Positions 1-8,015 of a stretch of 64,000 bases of DNA are shown here, piece by piece; the stretch's first letter is position 1, and the number at the start of each line of letters is the position of its first letter. Both the position numbers and the translations under genes were made by a program. The stretch comes from Adhaeribacter_A terreus (GTDB lineage Bacteria > Bacteroidota > Bacteroidia > Cytophagales > Hymenobacteraceae): contig NZ_JBHSKT010000012.1 of the NCBI RefSeq assembly GCF_042657365.1, forward strand, positions 1 through 64,000. The letters run 5' to 3'. Under the pieces are notes generated by a model that was not told the DNA's origin, ran no database searches, and saw only the letters and a list, made by a program, of their open reading frames with translations.

Positions 1-148
1 AAGATACGCCAGTCTTATCTAGCTTTCCAAACCGCTATTCCCCTTTCTGCTTCCCTACCCTCCCGGCTTTCCCGGTAACAATATTGCCTGCAACGCTTTA
101 AGCTCCGAAAATATTTTTAAACTTTTTCCTGACCTCCCCGTTTAGGGC
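1..148. other. Left edge, no gene seen
   Basis: No open reading frame with gene-like features was seen here. The stretch is pyrimidine-rich around 35-75 and leads into two AAAACG-29 repeat copies. It may be the 3' flank of a gene outside the window. Confidence 0.5.
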
Positions 149-177
149 AGTTTTTATGGTCAAAACCGTAGCGTTTT
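149..177 (-). repeat. AAAACG-29 repeat
   Basis: Reads AAAACGCTA-CGG-TTT, 7 bases, TAAAACT-type tail on the minus strand. Intergenic, beyond the psd terminator. Confidence 0.85.
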
Positions 178-223
178 CTCATTTTGCTCCAGAGCGACTA
201 TATAATAATCAAAAACGTTTCTG

Positions 224-252
224 ACTTTTTAATACAAAATCAGTAGCGTTTT
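224..252 (-). repeat. AAAACG-29 repeat, diverged
   Basis: The left 9-mer is diverged (AAAACGCTA with weak TTT), but the AAAAAGT tail and the 29-bp spacing are kept. Second copy 46 bp from the first, same orientation. Confidence 0.65.
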
Positions 253-286
253 TAACTTCTTATTAGATTTACTTAGGTAAAAATTA

Positions 287-321
287 AAAAGCCGGCCAGA
301 ATTTAATCTAGCCGGCTTTTT
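287..321 (-). terminator. psd: Terminator after psd
   Basis: Inverted repeat with arms AAAAGCCGGC (287-296) and GCCGGCTTTT (311-320). It lies about 20 bp past the psd stop and gives a GC stem flanked by A/T runs, so it could work in both directions. Confidence 0.75.
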
Positions 322-341
322 AGTTTATATAATACCTTCTC

Positions 342-1025
342 CTAACCAAAGAATGATGCATTTGGCGTTTTTAACTGAGCAATTACAGTTTGGCCGCCTT
401 TGGTTTTCTGACCTAGTTCTACTTTCATTTCGGTATCGAGTGGAACGAAGATATCTACGCGGGAACCGAATTTAATAAAACCGAATTCTTCGCCCTGGCT
501 TACTTCATCTCCTTCCTTTACATACCATACAATTCGGCGAGCCATGGCACCGGCAATCTGACGAAATAACACTTCCGGACCGGCAGTGCTTTCTACCACT
601 ACTGTAGTACGTTCGTTTTTGGTACTGGACTTTGGATGCCAGGCCACAAAATAATTACCAGGATGGTACCGGAAATATTTTACTATGCCGGAAACCGGGT
701 TACGCGTAATGTGTACGTTAATCGGCGACATGAAAATTGAGATCTGCTTACGCTTATCTTTAAAATATTCCGGCTCCTCTACGTCTTCAATAACTACTAC
801 TTTGCCATCGGCGGGAGCAATAATCAGATCTTCGTGTAAAAGCAGGTTGCGGAACGGGCTCCGGAAAAACTGCAGCAGTAACAGAAACACAATTGCGGAA
901 GCAACAGCAAATATCTTATTGAAGGTATCGTTGGCAGCATTGAAGTTGAACAGCAAAATGTTCAACACTAATACTACGAGCAATGTAAAAAATAAAATTC
1001 TGCGTCCTTCCTTGTGAATTTTCAT
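342..1025 (-). CDS. psd: Phosphatidylserine decarboxylase, short (PSD-A) type
   Basis: Makes phosphatidylethanolamine from phosphatidylserine at the inner membrane. The 227 residues match the short PSD-A class. Two N-terminal hydrophobic segments (about 10-27 and 37-52) precede the core, which has APADG (70-74), INVHITRNPVSG (102-113) and the Gly187-Ser188 pair in the FGSR context. In this family the chain is cut there and the serine becomes the pyruvoyl cofactor. It follows cdsA on the same strand with a glutamate dehydrogenase gene between them, so the two phospholipid enzymes are near but not adjacent. A terminator hairpin follows the stop. The family call is firm; phosphatidylserine as substrate is inferred from the family. 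Confidence 0.95.
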   Translation of the reverse strand: MKIHKEGRRILFFTLLVVLVLNILLFNFNAANDTFNKIFAVASAIVFLLLLQFFRSPFRNLLLHEDLIIAPADGKVVVIEDVEEPEYFKDKRKQISIFMSPINVHITRNPVSGIVKYFRYHPGNYFVAWHPKSSTKNERTTVVVESTAGPEVLFRQIAGAMARRIVWYVKEGDEVSQGEEFGFIKFGSRVDIFVPLDTEMKVELGQKTKGGQTVIAQLKTPNASFFG

Positions 1026-1056
1026 CTGTTTTGAAACGGTATTGTAATAATTTATA

Positions 1057-1087
1057 ATAGCCCGGGTTGAAAAACAGCCCGGGCTAT
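1057..1087 (-). terminator. Hairpin between gdh and psd
   Basis: AATAGCCCGGG at 1057-1067 pairs with CCCGGGCTATT at 1077-1087. It lies 50 bp past the dehydrogenase stop, so it probably ends that transcript and gives psd its own promoter. There is no long T run, so it may instead be a processing hairpin. Confidence 0.55.
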
Positions 1088-1102
1088 TGGTGTTTAACCG
1101 GC

Positions 1103-1131
1103 ACTTTTTCCGGTTAAAATGATAGCGTTTT
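1103..1131 (-). repeat. AAAACG-29 repeat
   Basis: Starts 5 bases after the dehydrogenase stop, in the same orientation as that gene. AAAACGCTA-TCA-TTT-7-AAAAAGT. Its tail joins a TTAACCGG/CCGGTTAA inverted repeat. Confidence 0.9.
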
Positions 1132-1136
1132 TAATA

Positions 1137-2414
1137 TTAGAAACCGCCTCGGAACTTATAAGTCTGGGCCACTTTATCTATAGCAACAATGTAAGCTGCA
1201 ATACGCATTGGCACATTGTGTTTCTGCGAAGTAGCGTATACTTTTTCGAAGGCATCGGTCATGATGCGCTCAGCACGCTCCGTAACCAGCTCTAAAGTCC
1301 ATTTGTAACCTAAACGGTTCTGAACCCACTCGAAGTAAGAAACGGTTACCCCACCAGAGTTTGCCAGGATATCCGGCACTACCATGATCCCTTTTTCGTT
1401 GATGATCTTATCTGCTCTGGCGGAAGTTGGCCCGTTAGCACCTTCAACGATCAGTTTTGCCTGAATTTTATCAGCGTTTGCAATGGTAATTACGTCTTCA
1501 ACGGCAGCTGGCACTAAAACATCTACTTTAGAAGTCAGCAGATCGCCGGGAGCAGCCATTAATTCTGCACCAGTAAAACCTTCTAAACGGCCTTTGTGCG
1601 CATTTTTATAATCAATTGCCGCATCGATGTCGATACCGTTTTCATTCCAGTAAGCACCGGTTACGTCGCTGATCGCTAAAATTTTAACGCCTTTTTCGAA
1701 AAGCAATTTAGCCGCCCATGAACCTACGTTACCAAAGCCCTGAACGGCAGCAGTAGATTTAGTTGGATCCATGCCCAGTTTTTCCATAGCAGCCATAGCC
1801 GAAACCATAACGCCACGACCAGTAGCTTCTACGCGGCCCAAAGAACCACCTAAAACCAATGGCTTACCGGTAACTACCGAGTTTACGGTCATACCTTTGG
1901 TTTTGGAATATTCATCCATCAACCAAGCCATTTCGCGCGGACCAGTACCCATATCCGGAGCTGGAATATCCTGGTCCGGACCGAAAGTATCGATCAGCGA
2001 CAATGTATAGGCGCGGGTTAAACGCTCGATTTCGCCGGCACTCATTTTAGTAGGGTCGCAAACAATACCGCCTTTAGCGCCACCGTAAGGAATATCAACA
2101 ACGGCACATTTCCAGGTCATCCAGGCAGCTAAAGCTTTTACCTCGTCCAGGAATACACCTTCGTCGTAACGGATACCGCCTTTAGAAGGACCTAAAATTG
2201 TAGAATGCACTACGCGGAAACCTTCGAAAACACGCACCGAACCATCATCCATCGTAACCGGAAGGTTTACGATAACCTGGCGGGCAGGCGATTTTAATAC
2301 GTTATAGGTATCGTCATCCAGGCCAAGGCATTCGGCTGCGATGTTGAAACGTTCCATCATTGACTCGAACGGATTTTCTTTGTCCTTGATCGGAGCCGGT
2401 TCTTTATATGCCAT
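1137..2414 (-). CDS. Glutamate dehydrogenase (ELFV dehydrogenase family)
   Basis: Interconverts glutamate and 2-oxoglutarate plus ammonia with NAD(P)H. The dimerisation domain carries GPSKGGIRY and the catalytic lysine motif YGGAKGGI. A later GFGNVGSWAA segment is the Rossmann dinucleotide loop. About 425 residues is normal. The frame stays open to 2477, but the family N-terminus MAYKEPAPIKDKENPF points to the ATG at 2414; an ATG at 2426 is the nearest alternative. It sits between cdsA and psd, two lipid genes, with no obvious metabolic link. This is one of three ELFV dehydrogenases in the window (see 24142 and 40117). Glutamate rather than another amino acid is likely but not proven from sequence. 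Confidence 0.88.
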   Translation of the reverse strand: MAYKEPAPIKDKENPFESMMERFNIAAECLGLDDDTYNVLKSPARQVIVNLPVTMDDGSVRVFEGFRVVHSTILGPSKGGIRYDEGVFLDEVKALAAWMTWKCAVVDIPYGGAKGGIVCDPTKMSAGEIERLTRAYTLSLIDTFGPDQDIPAPDMGTGPREMAWLMDEYSKTKGMTVNSVVTGKPLVLGGSLGRVEATGRGVMVSAMAAMEKLGMDPTKSTAAVQGFGNVGSWAAKLLFEKGVKILAISDVTGAYWNENGIDIDAAIDYKNAHKGRLEGFTGAELMAAPGDLLTSKVDVLVPAAVEDVITIANADKIQAKLIVEGANGPTSARADKIINEKGIMVVPDILANSGGVTVSYFEWVQNRLGYKWTLELVTERAERIMTDAFEKVYATSQKHNVPMRIAAYIVAIDKVAQTYKFRGGF

Positions 2415-2537
2415 TGTATTGCGCATAATAATATGATCTTTTAAAGGCTGTATTTTAAAGTTGAAATCAGGAGCCAAAGTTAGCAGATTCCCGCCATTGC
2501 AAAAAACAAAACGAGGGGAAAAATACAGGCTTTTTTT

Positions 2538-3368
2538 CTAGAATATTTTCAGGAACGCAACAACGAACGGCACCACCATAATAAGGCTGTCGAAACGGTC
2601 GAGAATACCGCCGTGGCCCGGAATTAACGTACCGGAATCTTTTACGCCCAGGCTGCGCTTCATCATAGATTCTACCAGGTCGCCCAAAACCCCGAAAACC
2701 GAGATAATTACCGCAATACCTAACCACTGAAAACGCGTCAGATCGGTCATGAATTCGGCTAACAGCCAGGCAACGGCAATGGCTAAAATGGTGCCGCCTA
2801 CCCAGCCTTCCCAGGTTTTGCCCGGCGAAATGCGTTCGAATAATTTATGCGTACCGAAAGATTTACCGGCAAAATAAGCACCGGAATCGGCGGACCAGAT
2901 GAGCAGCATAATACCCAGAATAGGCTGCCAGCTATATTGGCCGAACGGAAACGCGATTAAACTCAGCAGCGCAAACGGCATGGCTACAAAAAAAACGCCG
3001 AGCAACGTAACGCCAATATTCAGAAAAGGCTGCGCTTTTTTGCGGAAGAGTTCGGCCAGAAACGGTAGCATAATGGCCGGCAAAAGTATGAAGAGCAAGT
3101 TCTCGCGGATCATCGCTTTCTGATCGAGGAAAATCATTACAAAAACGGCTGCTGCCAGCAACACGCCTAAAAAGCGGTTTGGTTCTACGTTATTCACGCC
3201 CATAAGCCGGTAAAATTCCAGCACGCCCAAAATAGCCAGCAAACCGAAAAGCAGAAAAAAGGTCCATTCGCTGAACCAGATCGCCCCGATGAAAACGGCC
3301 CCGCCAATAACGCCAGCAATGATGCGGGTTTGCATATTATTAAGTTTAGAAGAATTTTCCGGGGCCAT
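2538..3368 (-). CDS. cdsA: Phosphatidate cytidylyltransferase
   Basis: Forms CDP-diacylglycerol from phosphatidic acid and CTP, the common precursor of bacterial phospholipids. The protein is 276 residues and strongly hydrophobic, with about seven to eight membrane segments. The C-terminal family signature is complete: SMMKRSLGVKDSG followed by LIPGHGGILDR. The central SADSGAYFAGKSFG and SPGKTWEG segments are also typical. The start could be 3368 (MAPENSS) or the in-frame ATG at 3335 (MQTRIIAG). It is downstream of the CPBP protease and upstream of psd on one strand, an order I recall from related Cytophagales apart from the intervening dehydrogenase. Confidence 0.95.
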   Translation of the reverse strand: MAPENSSKLNNMQTRIIAGVIGGAVFIGAIWFSEWTFFLLFGLLAILGVLEFYRLMGVNNVEPNRFLGVLLAAAVFVMIFLDQKAMIRENLLFILLPAIMLPFLAELFRKKAQPFLNIGVTLLGVFFVAMPFALLSLIAFPFGQYSWQPILGIMLLIWSADSGAYFAGKSFGTHKLFERISPGKTWEGWVGGTILAIAVAWLLAEFMTDLTRFQWLGIAVIISVFGVLGDLVESMMKRSLGVKDSGTLIPGHGGILDRFDSLIMVVPFVVAFLKIF

Positions 3369-3398
3369 ATCAAGTTGAAGGTTTCGGGTAAAAAGGCT

Positions 3399-3427
3399 AA
3401 AACGCTATGGTTTCAGGCTTAAAAAGT
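3399..3427 (+). repeat. AAAACG-29 repeat
   Basis: AAAACGCTA-TGG-TTT-7-AAAAAGT between cdsA and the CPBP gene, opposite to both genes. Core is CAGGCTT, shared with the copy at 19112. Confidence 0.95.
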
Positions 3428-3438
3428 GTGATGACAAA

Positions 3439-3467
3439 AAAACGCTATGCTTTTACGGCAAAAAACT
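3439..3467 (+). repeat. AAAACG-29 repeat touching a stop codon
   Basis: Tandem with the previous copy, 11 bp apart. Its extended tail ACTCAG read on the minus strand gives the TGA stop of the CPBP gene. Confidence 0.95.
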
Positions 3468-4414
3468 CAGGAAGCTGCCTTTTCCATTTCCAGGCAGTTT
3501 TCGGGCGTGTTTTCGTAGCGTTTTTTCAGGTAGAAAAGCAACAGCAAACTCATAACCAGCGAGAACAAACCCATGTACCAGGGCAGGGAATCGGTGCTTT
3601 CTACGTTGGCTTTTATCAGGTTTTGTTGCTGCAAATAAAGCATAAAAACCGTAAAACCGTTATTCATAAAATGCGCCGCAATGGGCACCCATAAATTCTT
3701 CGACCAAAAATACAGGTAACCGAAAAGCGCGCCTAAAAGCATACGCGGGAAAAAACCGTAGAATTGCACGTGAATGGCCCCGAATACAAAAGCTGTAAGC
3801 CAGATGGCTACGTGGTGATTTTTCAGCAAACGCGCCAGATTCTTCTGCAACACGCCCCGGAAAACTAATTCTTCGCCAATGGCCGGCACCAACGCAAAAG
3901 CTACCAAACCAATCAGCATTTGCCCGATAGTATCGAAGCGCGTCAGGAATCTGGTGAGTTCGGCTAAGGTTTCTTCCTTTTCTTTGGCCCAGAGTTCAAA
4001 TCCTTTTAAAGCTTCGGGCAGCACCATTTTGGAGTTCCAGTCTATGAGCCACGAATTAGCCGGCATAATTACCAACGCCAGCAAAGCACTGAGAAACAGT
4101 AAGCCTACGTAGTTTTTCTTCGCAAAAAGATACCGTTTTACGCTAGGTTCGGCTAAACTTATAAAGAGCAAAGGCGCCGCCGTGAACATGAAAAAGTGCG
4201 TGGCCAGCTGGTAAAAAACCATCGCGCCGCGGCCGTTCGGGAAAGCCTGCGGATTTACGGTGATCTGCGATATATCGGACACGCTTAAGCCGAAGAACAA
4301 ATTCAGGCCCAGCAACGCCCCAAACATACCCACGCAAATACCGCCCACCATAAAGCCCAGCAACAACAGAATTTTGGTAAACGGGTGCAACTGAGGCGAA
4401 ATGAAACCTTTCAT
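3467..4414 (-). CDS. CPBP family intramembrane metalloprotease
   Basis: A 315-residue polytopic membrane protein of the CPBP (CAAX protease and bacteriocin-processing, Abi) family. The catalytic glutamates and arginine appear in EELVFRG, followed by FGAIH and the third motif HFMNNG with the metal-binding residues. The substrate is unknown; family members act in prenyl-protein processing or bacteriocin self-immunity. It is first of a minus-strand run with cdsA. Two possible AAAACG-29 copies lie inside the coding frame: a perfect-spacing one at 4111-4139 (encoding VKRYLFAKKNY) and a weaker one at 3496-3524 near the C-terminus. A full copy provides the stop codon. Confidence 0.9.
   Translation of the reverse strand: MKGFISPQLHPFTKILLLLGFMVGGICVGMFGALLGLNLFFGLSVSDISQITVNPQAFPNGRGAMVFYQLATHFFMFTAAPLLFISLAEPSVKRYLFAKKNYVGLLFLSALLALVIMPANSWLIDWNSKMVLPEALKGFELWAKEKEETLAELTRFLTRFDTIGQMLIGLVAFALVPAIGEELVFRGVLQKNLARLLKNHHVAIWLTAFVFGAIHVQFYGFFPRMLLGALFGYLYFWSKNLWVPIAAHFMNNGFTVFMLYLQQQNLIKANVESTDSLPWYMGLFSLVMSLLLLFYLKKRYENTPENCLEMEKAAS
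3496..3524 (-). repeat. Possible eroded AAAACG-29 copy in coding sequence
   Basis: AAAACGCTA-CGA, AAA in place of TTT, 7 bases, GAAAACT. Spacing is exact but the middle is changed. It encodes KKRYENTPENC near the CPBP C-terminus. Could be chance. Confidence 0.3.
4111..4139 (-). repeat. AAAACG-29 repeat inside CPBP gene
   Basis: AAAACGGTA-TCT-TTT-7-AAAAACT: every fixed position of the repeat is present inside an open coding frame, between two membrane segments. Confidence 0.7.
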
Positions 4415-4471
4415 ACCGGCAAATTGGTTTAAAAGCCGTAAATTTACGCGAATTTTTAAATTAAGATAGGT

Positions 4472-5515
4472 TTGGTTCAGATAGGCAACATTTCCCTCCC
4501 CGATTTTCCGCTTTTGCTTGCTCCCATGGAAGACGTGAGCGATCCGCCGTTCCGTGCGGTTTGTAAAGCCAACGGCGCCGACCTAATGTACACCGAATTT
4601 ATTTCTTCGGAAGGTCTGATCCGTGCTGCGGCCAAAAGCCGGATGAAGCTCGACGTTTTCGATTACGAACGCCCGATCGGGATCCAGATCTTTGGCTCCG
4701 ATATAGAATCGATGCGCGAAAGCGCGGTAATTTCTACCATGGCCGGCCCCGATCTGATCGATATTAATTATGGCTGTCCGGTGAAAAATGTGGCTTGCCG
4801 GGGCGCGGGTGCAGCTTTGCTGCGCGATATTCCGAAAATGGTAGAAATGACTTCGGCCATTGTAAAAGCTACACACCTGCCGGTAACCGTTAAAACCCGT
4901 TTAGGCTGGGACGACTCTACCAAAAACGTAACTGAAGTTGCCGAACGATTGCAAGACATTGGCATTCAGGCACTTTCGGTGCATGGCCGCACGCGTGTGC
5001 AGATGTATAAAGGCGAAGCGGACTGGACTTTAATTGCTGAAATAAAAAATAACCCGCGCATCAAAATCCCCATCTTCGGCAACGGCGACATCGATTCGCC
5101 GCAAAAAGCCGTGGAATACAAAAACCGCTACGGCGTTGATGGCATTATGATCGGTCGCGCGGCAGTTGGTTATCCGTGGATCTTTAGAGAAGTAAAACAC
5201 TTCATGAAAACCGGCGAAATATTGGCACCACCAACCTTGGAAGAACGCCTGGAAGCCTGCAAAATGCACTTTCAGAAAAGCCTGGAATGGAAAGGTCCAA
5301 GACTTGGTGTTGTAGAAATGCGCCGCCATTATGCCAATTATTTCCGCGGTCTGCCAAATTTCAAGCCTTACAGAACGAGATTGGTAACCGTAGATGATCC
5401 GGCGGAAATTTATAATATTCTGGACGAAGTGGCTGTGGCTATGGCTGGCGTGGAAGTTGAAGTTAGCGGACAAAGCGAGGTTAAAAGTTATCCGGAAGCT
5501 ATGAACAGCTATTAA
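4472..5515 (+). CDS. dusB: tRNA-dihydrouridine synthase (DusB type)
   Basis: An FMN enzyme that reduces uridine to dihydrouridine in tRNA. The TIM-barrel N-terminus has LLLAPMEDVSDPPFR (13-28). INYGCPVKNVACRGAGAALL contains the catalytic Cys109. The C-terminal helical domain carries MRRHYANYFRGLPN. At 347 residues it is full length. The start is a TTG at 4472: homologues begin with a similar MV.IGNI stretch and no in-frame ATG occurs before Met19. It is divergent from the CPBP gene, with about 57 bp between starts. An AAAACG-29 copy and a terminator hairpin follow the stop. Confidence 0.95.
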   Translation: MVQIGNISLPDFPLLLAPMEDVSDPPFRAVCKANGADLMYTEFISSEGLIRAAAKSRMKLDVFDYERPIGIQIFGSDIESMRESAVISTMAGPDLIDINYGCPVKNVACRGAGAALLRDIPKMVEMTSAIVKATHLPVTVKTRLGWDDSTKNVTEVAERLQDIGIQALSVHGRTRVQMYKGEADWTLIAEIKNNPRIKIPIFGNGDIDSPQKAVEYKNRYGVDGIMIGRAAVGYPWIFREVKHFMKTGEILAPPTLEERLEACKMHFQKSLEWKGPRLGVVEMRRHYANYFRGLPNFKPYRTRLVTVDDPAEIYNILDEVAVAMAGVEVEVSGQSEVKSYPEAMNSY

Positions 5516-5516
5516 G

Positions 5517-5545
5517 AAAACGGTATTGATTTTCATCGAAAAAGT
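5517..5545 (+). repeat. AAAACG-29 repeat
   Basis: One base after the dusB stop, same orientation. Its AAAAAGT tail forms the left arm of the terminator hairpin that follows. Confidence 0.9.
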
Positions 5546-5572
5546 GCCAGGTGATTTCGCCCGGCACTTTTT
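5540..5572 (+). terminator. dusB: Terminator after dusB
   Basis: AAAAGTGCC (5540-5548) pairs with GGCACTTTT (5563-5571), followed by TTATTTT. The left arm overlaps the repeat tail. Confidence 0.8.
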
Positions 5573-5615
5573 ATTTTCCTTCGCCAGGCTTTCCGTTAAA
5601 AACACATTTATCCCG

Positions 5616-5644
5616 ACTTTTTTGCTGAAATTTGCTACCGTTTT
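5616..5644 (-). repeat. AAAACG-29 repeat, TTT diverged
   Basis: AAAACGGTA-GCA-AAT-7-AAAAAGT, about 60 bp upstream of the EamA start. Confidence 0.75.
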
Positions 5645-5707
5645 TAAAAATAGATTCCCATCGAAACCTCAGTTAAAACCCCAATAAACCCGGTAGCAAC
5701 GGCGCAA

Positions 5708-6589
5708 GTGCCTGCAACCGGAACCCCTCCCCTTGCCTGGTTTATTTTAATCTTCCTTTCGCTGATCTGGGGCACTTCGTTTATCCTGATCAAAAAAGGC
5801 CTGGAAATTTACACCGCCGATGAATTGGGAGCTTTGCGTATTACCATTGCCTGTTTGTGTTTATTGCCTTTCGCCCTCAAAAACCTGACTTCTATTCCAC
5901 AACGGTTCTGGAAATGGATTGCTTTCAGTGGTTTTATTGGCAATTTGATTCCAGCATTCTTATTTGCTTTTGCCGAAACCGAATTAGCAAGTGGCCTGGC
6001 CGGCGTTTTAAACTCTTTAACCGCCCTGTTTACTTTAATTATCGGAGCAATATTCTTTCAGCAGCGAATTACAAGTTTGCGGGTTGCGGGCATTATTATC
6101 GGTATTGTGGGCACGGCCGTTCTAATTTTTTCGGGTGGCGCGGAAGAAAATTCCGGAAATGCGTTGTATGGCGTGCTGGTGGTAATTGCCACGATCATGT
6201 ATGGCGGCAGCCTGAATATTATAAAGCACAAAATGGCCGGTTTGAATGCGCTGGCTATGGCTAGTTTATGCCTTTTATGCGTAGGCCCGTTTGCATTTAC
6301 GTATCTTTTCACAACGCAGGCCTTCAGCAAACTGGCGCATACGCCGGGTGCCTGGGAAGCGCTGGGTTACATTGCGTTGCTGGCCGCTTTCAGTACGGCA
6401 ATCGGATTGGTGCTTTACAATAAGCTCATTCATATGACCACCACGCTTTTCGCCAGTTCTTCTACTTATTTAATGCCGATCGTAGCTTTACTTTGGGGTG
6501 TTTTAGACGGCGAAACCATTCATCTCTACCATTACGGCGGCATGTTTATAATTTTACTGGGTGTGTTTATCGTGAACCGGGCGAAGTAA
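5708..6589 (+). CDS. EamA/DMT family transporter
   Basis: Drug/metabolite transporter superfamily protein with two EamA halves and about ten membrane helices in 293 residues. The first helix contains the typical SLIWGTSFILIKKGLE. The substrate cannot be read from sequence; many members export amino acids or metabolites. The start is a GTG at 5708, giving a short cytoplasmic N-terminus (MPATGTPPLAW) before helix 1. It stands alone between two repeat copies. Confidence 0.88.
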   Translation: MPATGTPPLAWFILIFLSLIWGTSFILIKKGLEIYTADELGALRITIACLCLLPFALKNLTSIPQRFWKWIAFSGFIGNLIPAFLFAFAETELASGLAGVLNSLTALFTLIIGAIFFQQRITSLRVAGIIIGIVGTAVLIFSGGAEENSGNALYGVLVVIATIMYGGSLNIIKHKMAGLNALAMASLCLLCVGPFAFTYLFTTQAFSKLAHTPGAWEALGYIALLAAFSTAIGLVLYNKLIHMTTTLFASSSTYLMPIVALLWGVLDGETIHLYHYGGMFIILLGVFIVNRAK

Positions 6590-6620
6590 TTCACAACACT
6601 AACTTTCAACGTTTTACCCG

Positions 6621-6649
6621 ACTTTTCAGCCTGAAAAGCATAGCGTTTT
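6621..6649 (-). repeat. AAAACG-29 repeat
   Basis: 31 bp after the EamA stop, reverse orientation. AAAACGCTA-TGC-TTT-7-GAAAAGT. Confidence 0.92.
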
Positions 6650-6774
6650 AACCGCTAGCCAAACCTTCATTTCGCATCAAAGACCAAATCTGGTTTCTGA
6701 TTCTGCAATTTGTTATGTTTATTTGCGCGTCGGCTTGCATAAAACAAGCCAGGCTCATTTATACGCGATTTATC

Positions 6775-7278
6775 ATGCATAAAATATTCGGGTTTATCGT
6801 TCTTTTGCTGCTTTTCAGCTGCGATAAAGAAAAAGAAGTTCGCACTGCTTCGTTACAACCGCCTTTAGTTACCGGGTTCCTTTTTAGAGATTTTTATGGC
6901 AACCCAATTCAGCAGGTTGGAAACCCAAACGTGAAAACAGAAGGAACTGATGCGGCAGGATACAGATCTTATATGACGGTTTATCCGAATCCGGTTAGAG
7001 ATAAAGCCCAGGTTACTTTTTACTCACCAACACCAGCAGGTAAAAAAAGTCTTTGGATAGTGGCCGGTTTACAAGACCAGAATCTGAACAGCCATAATTT
7101 TATGCAAGCCAGTTTCCCCCAAATAGGCGGCCAGCCGCTTCTGAAAATTGATCTTGAACCAGATGCCCAATCCAGAGTTTTAACCTTAAACCTCGACAAC
7201 TTTCCAGCCGGCGCTTATCGCGTTTATTTGCAACTAGGCGACCTTTTGCTCTGGGATAATATTCTGAAAACAAACTAA
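6775..7278 (+). CDS. Small lipoprotein with a sorting-domain-like segment
   Basis: A 167-residue protein starting MHKIFGFIVLLLLFSC, a lipoprotein signal with the Cys at about residue 16. A YPNPVRDKAQVTFYS segment near residue 70 resembles the first strand of type A T9SS sorting domains. The rest is a short beta-rich domain ending LLWDNILKTN rather than a usual sorting-domain end. The frame is open from 6715, but the signal peptide fixes the start at 6775. It is 16 bp upstream of the next gene, so probably co-transcribed. I do not recognise a named family; outer membrane attachment is inferred. Confidence 0.72.
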   Translation: MHKIFGFIVLLLLFSCDKEKEVRTASLQPPLVTGFLFRDFYGNPIQQVGNPNVKTEGTDAAGYRSYMTVYPNPVRDKAQVTFYSPTPAGKKSLWIVAGLQDQNLNSHNFMQASFPQIGGQPLLKIDLEPDAQSRVLTLNLDNFPAGAYRVYLQLGDLLLWDNILKTN

Positions 7279-7294
7279 TACCTTATCATAAACT

Positions 7295-7828
7295 ATGAAA
7301 ACCAAGCTTCTTACTTTTATTGCCTTTTTCTGTACCGTTTTTTCCTTTAACAGCTTTGCGCAAACTTCCGATTCTGTTGCCGTTCGCCGGACGGTAGGTT
7401 TAAGCGCTAATGTTCAGAATAGTGAATTAGGCATAACCGTACCCATTTTTATCTCCCAAAAATTTGTGCTGGCGCCGGCTTTAGGTTTTACTTATGCCGA
7501 AGGAATTGCTACTGATATCTCATTTGGCATTATGCCGAAATATTATTTCGAAACCGGCCGTTTTGCACCTTATAGCGCATTGCGTATTGGCGCGATCATG
7601 AATAAACCGAATTCTGAAAATATGGAAGCCAAAAGCACTACCGATCTCTTCGCCGGAATAGCCGGAGGCGCCGAATATTTCCCGATCCCGAATTTCAGTT
7701 TTGGCGTGGAAGGTCAGATCAATTTCACGAAAGCCGCCGAAGGATCTTCCAGATTTGGGAATACGGGCGGCATTACGGCCAATTTGGGCACGGCAGTAAC
7801 AGCAAATATTTATTTCACGCGGAAATAA
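7295..7828 (+). CDS. Exported beta-barrel-like protein
   Basis: A 177-residue protein with a signal peptide ending near SFAQ (residues 1-23). It has alternating hydrophobic/polar strands and closes TAVTANIYFTRK, a typical outer-membrane barrel end. FVLAPALGFTYAEG and PYSALRIGAIMNK fit small OmpW/porin-like barrels of Bacteroidota, but no named family is certain. It follows the lipoprotein gene by 16 bp. Confidence 0.7.
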   Translation: MKTKLLTFIAFFCTVFSFNSFAQTSDSVAVRRTVGLSANVQNSELGITVPIFISQKFVLAPALGFTYAEGIATDISFGIMPKYYFETGRFAPYSALRIGAIMNKPNSENMEAKSTTDLFAGIAGGAEYFPIPNFSFGVEGQINFTKAAEGSSRFGNTGGITANLGTAVTANIYFTRK

Positions 7829-7840
7829 AACGAGCCCTTT

Positions 7841-7869
7841 ACTTTTCAACCTGAATTTAATAGCGGTTT
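7841..7869 (-). repeat. AAAACG-29 repeat, variant
   Basis: Left 9-mer is AAACCGCTA, as in the copy at 49453; tail GAAAAGT. 12 bp after the stop of the barrel gene. Confidence 0.7.
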
Positions 7870-8015
7870 TTACATATTTAGTTACCAGAATATTCAACCG
7901 GAAAACAATTATACCGTAGCCTAAGTTATTAAGTAGGCAGTCTGGAGGAATTGCGTATTGAGAAAAAAAAGCCCCGGACAGCACGCACGCTAATTCCAGC
8001 TTAAAATTCCCTGGT

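Noticed and set aside
5030..5605. 191-codon antisense frame over dusB
   Set aside because: Shadow of the dusB frame, with no start context or family motif.
6715..6774. Upstream extension of the lipoprotein at 6775
   Set aside because: The lipoprotein signal begins at the ATG at 6775; the extension would bury it.
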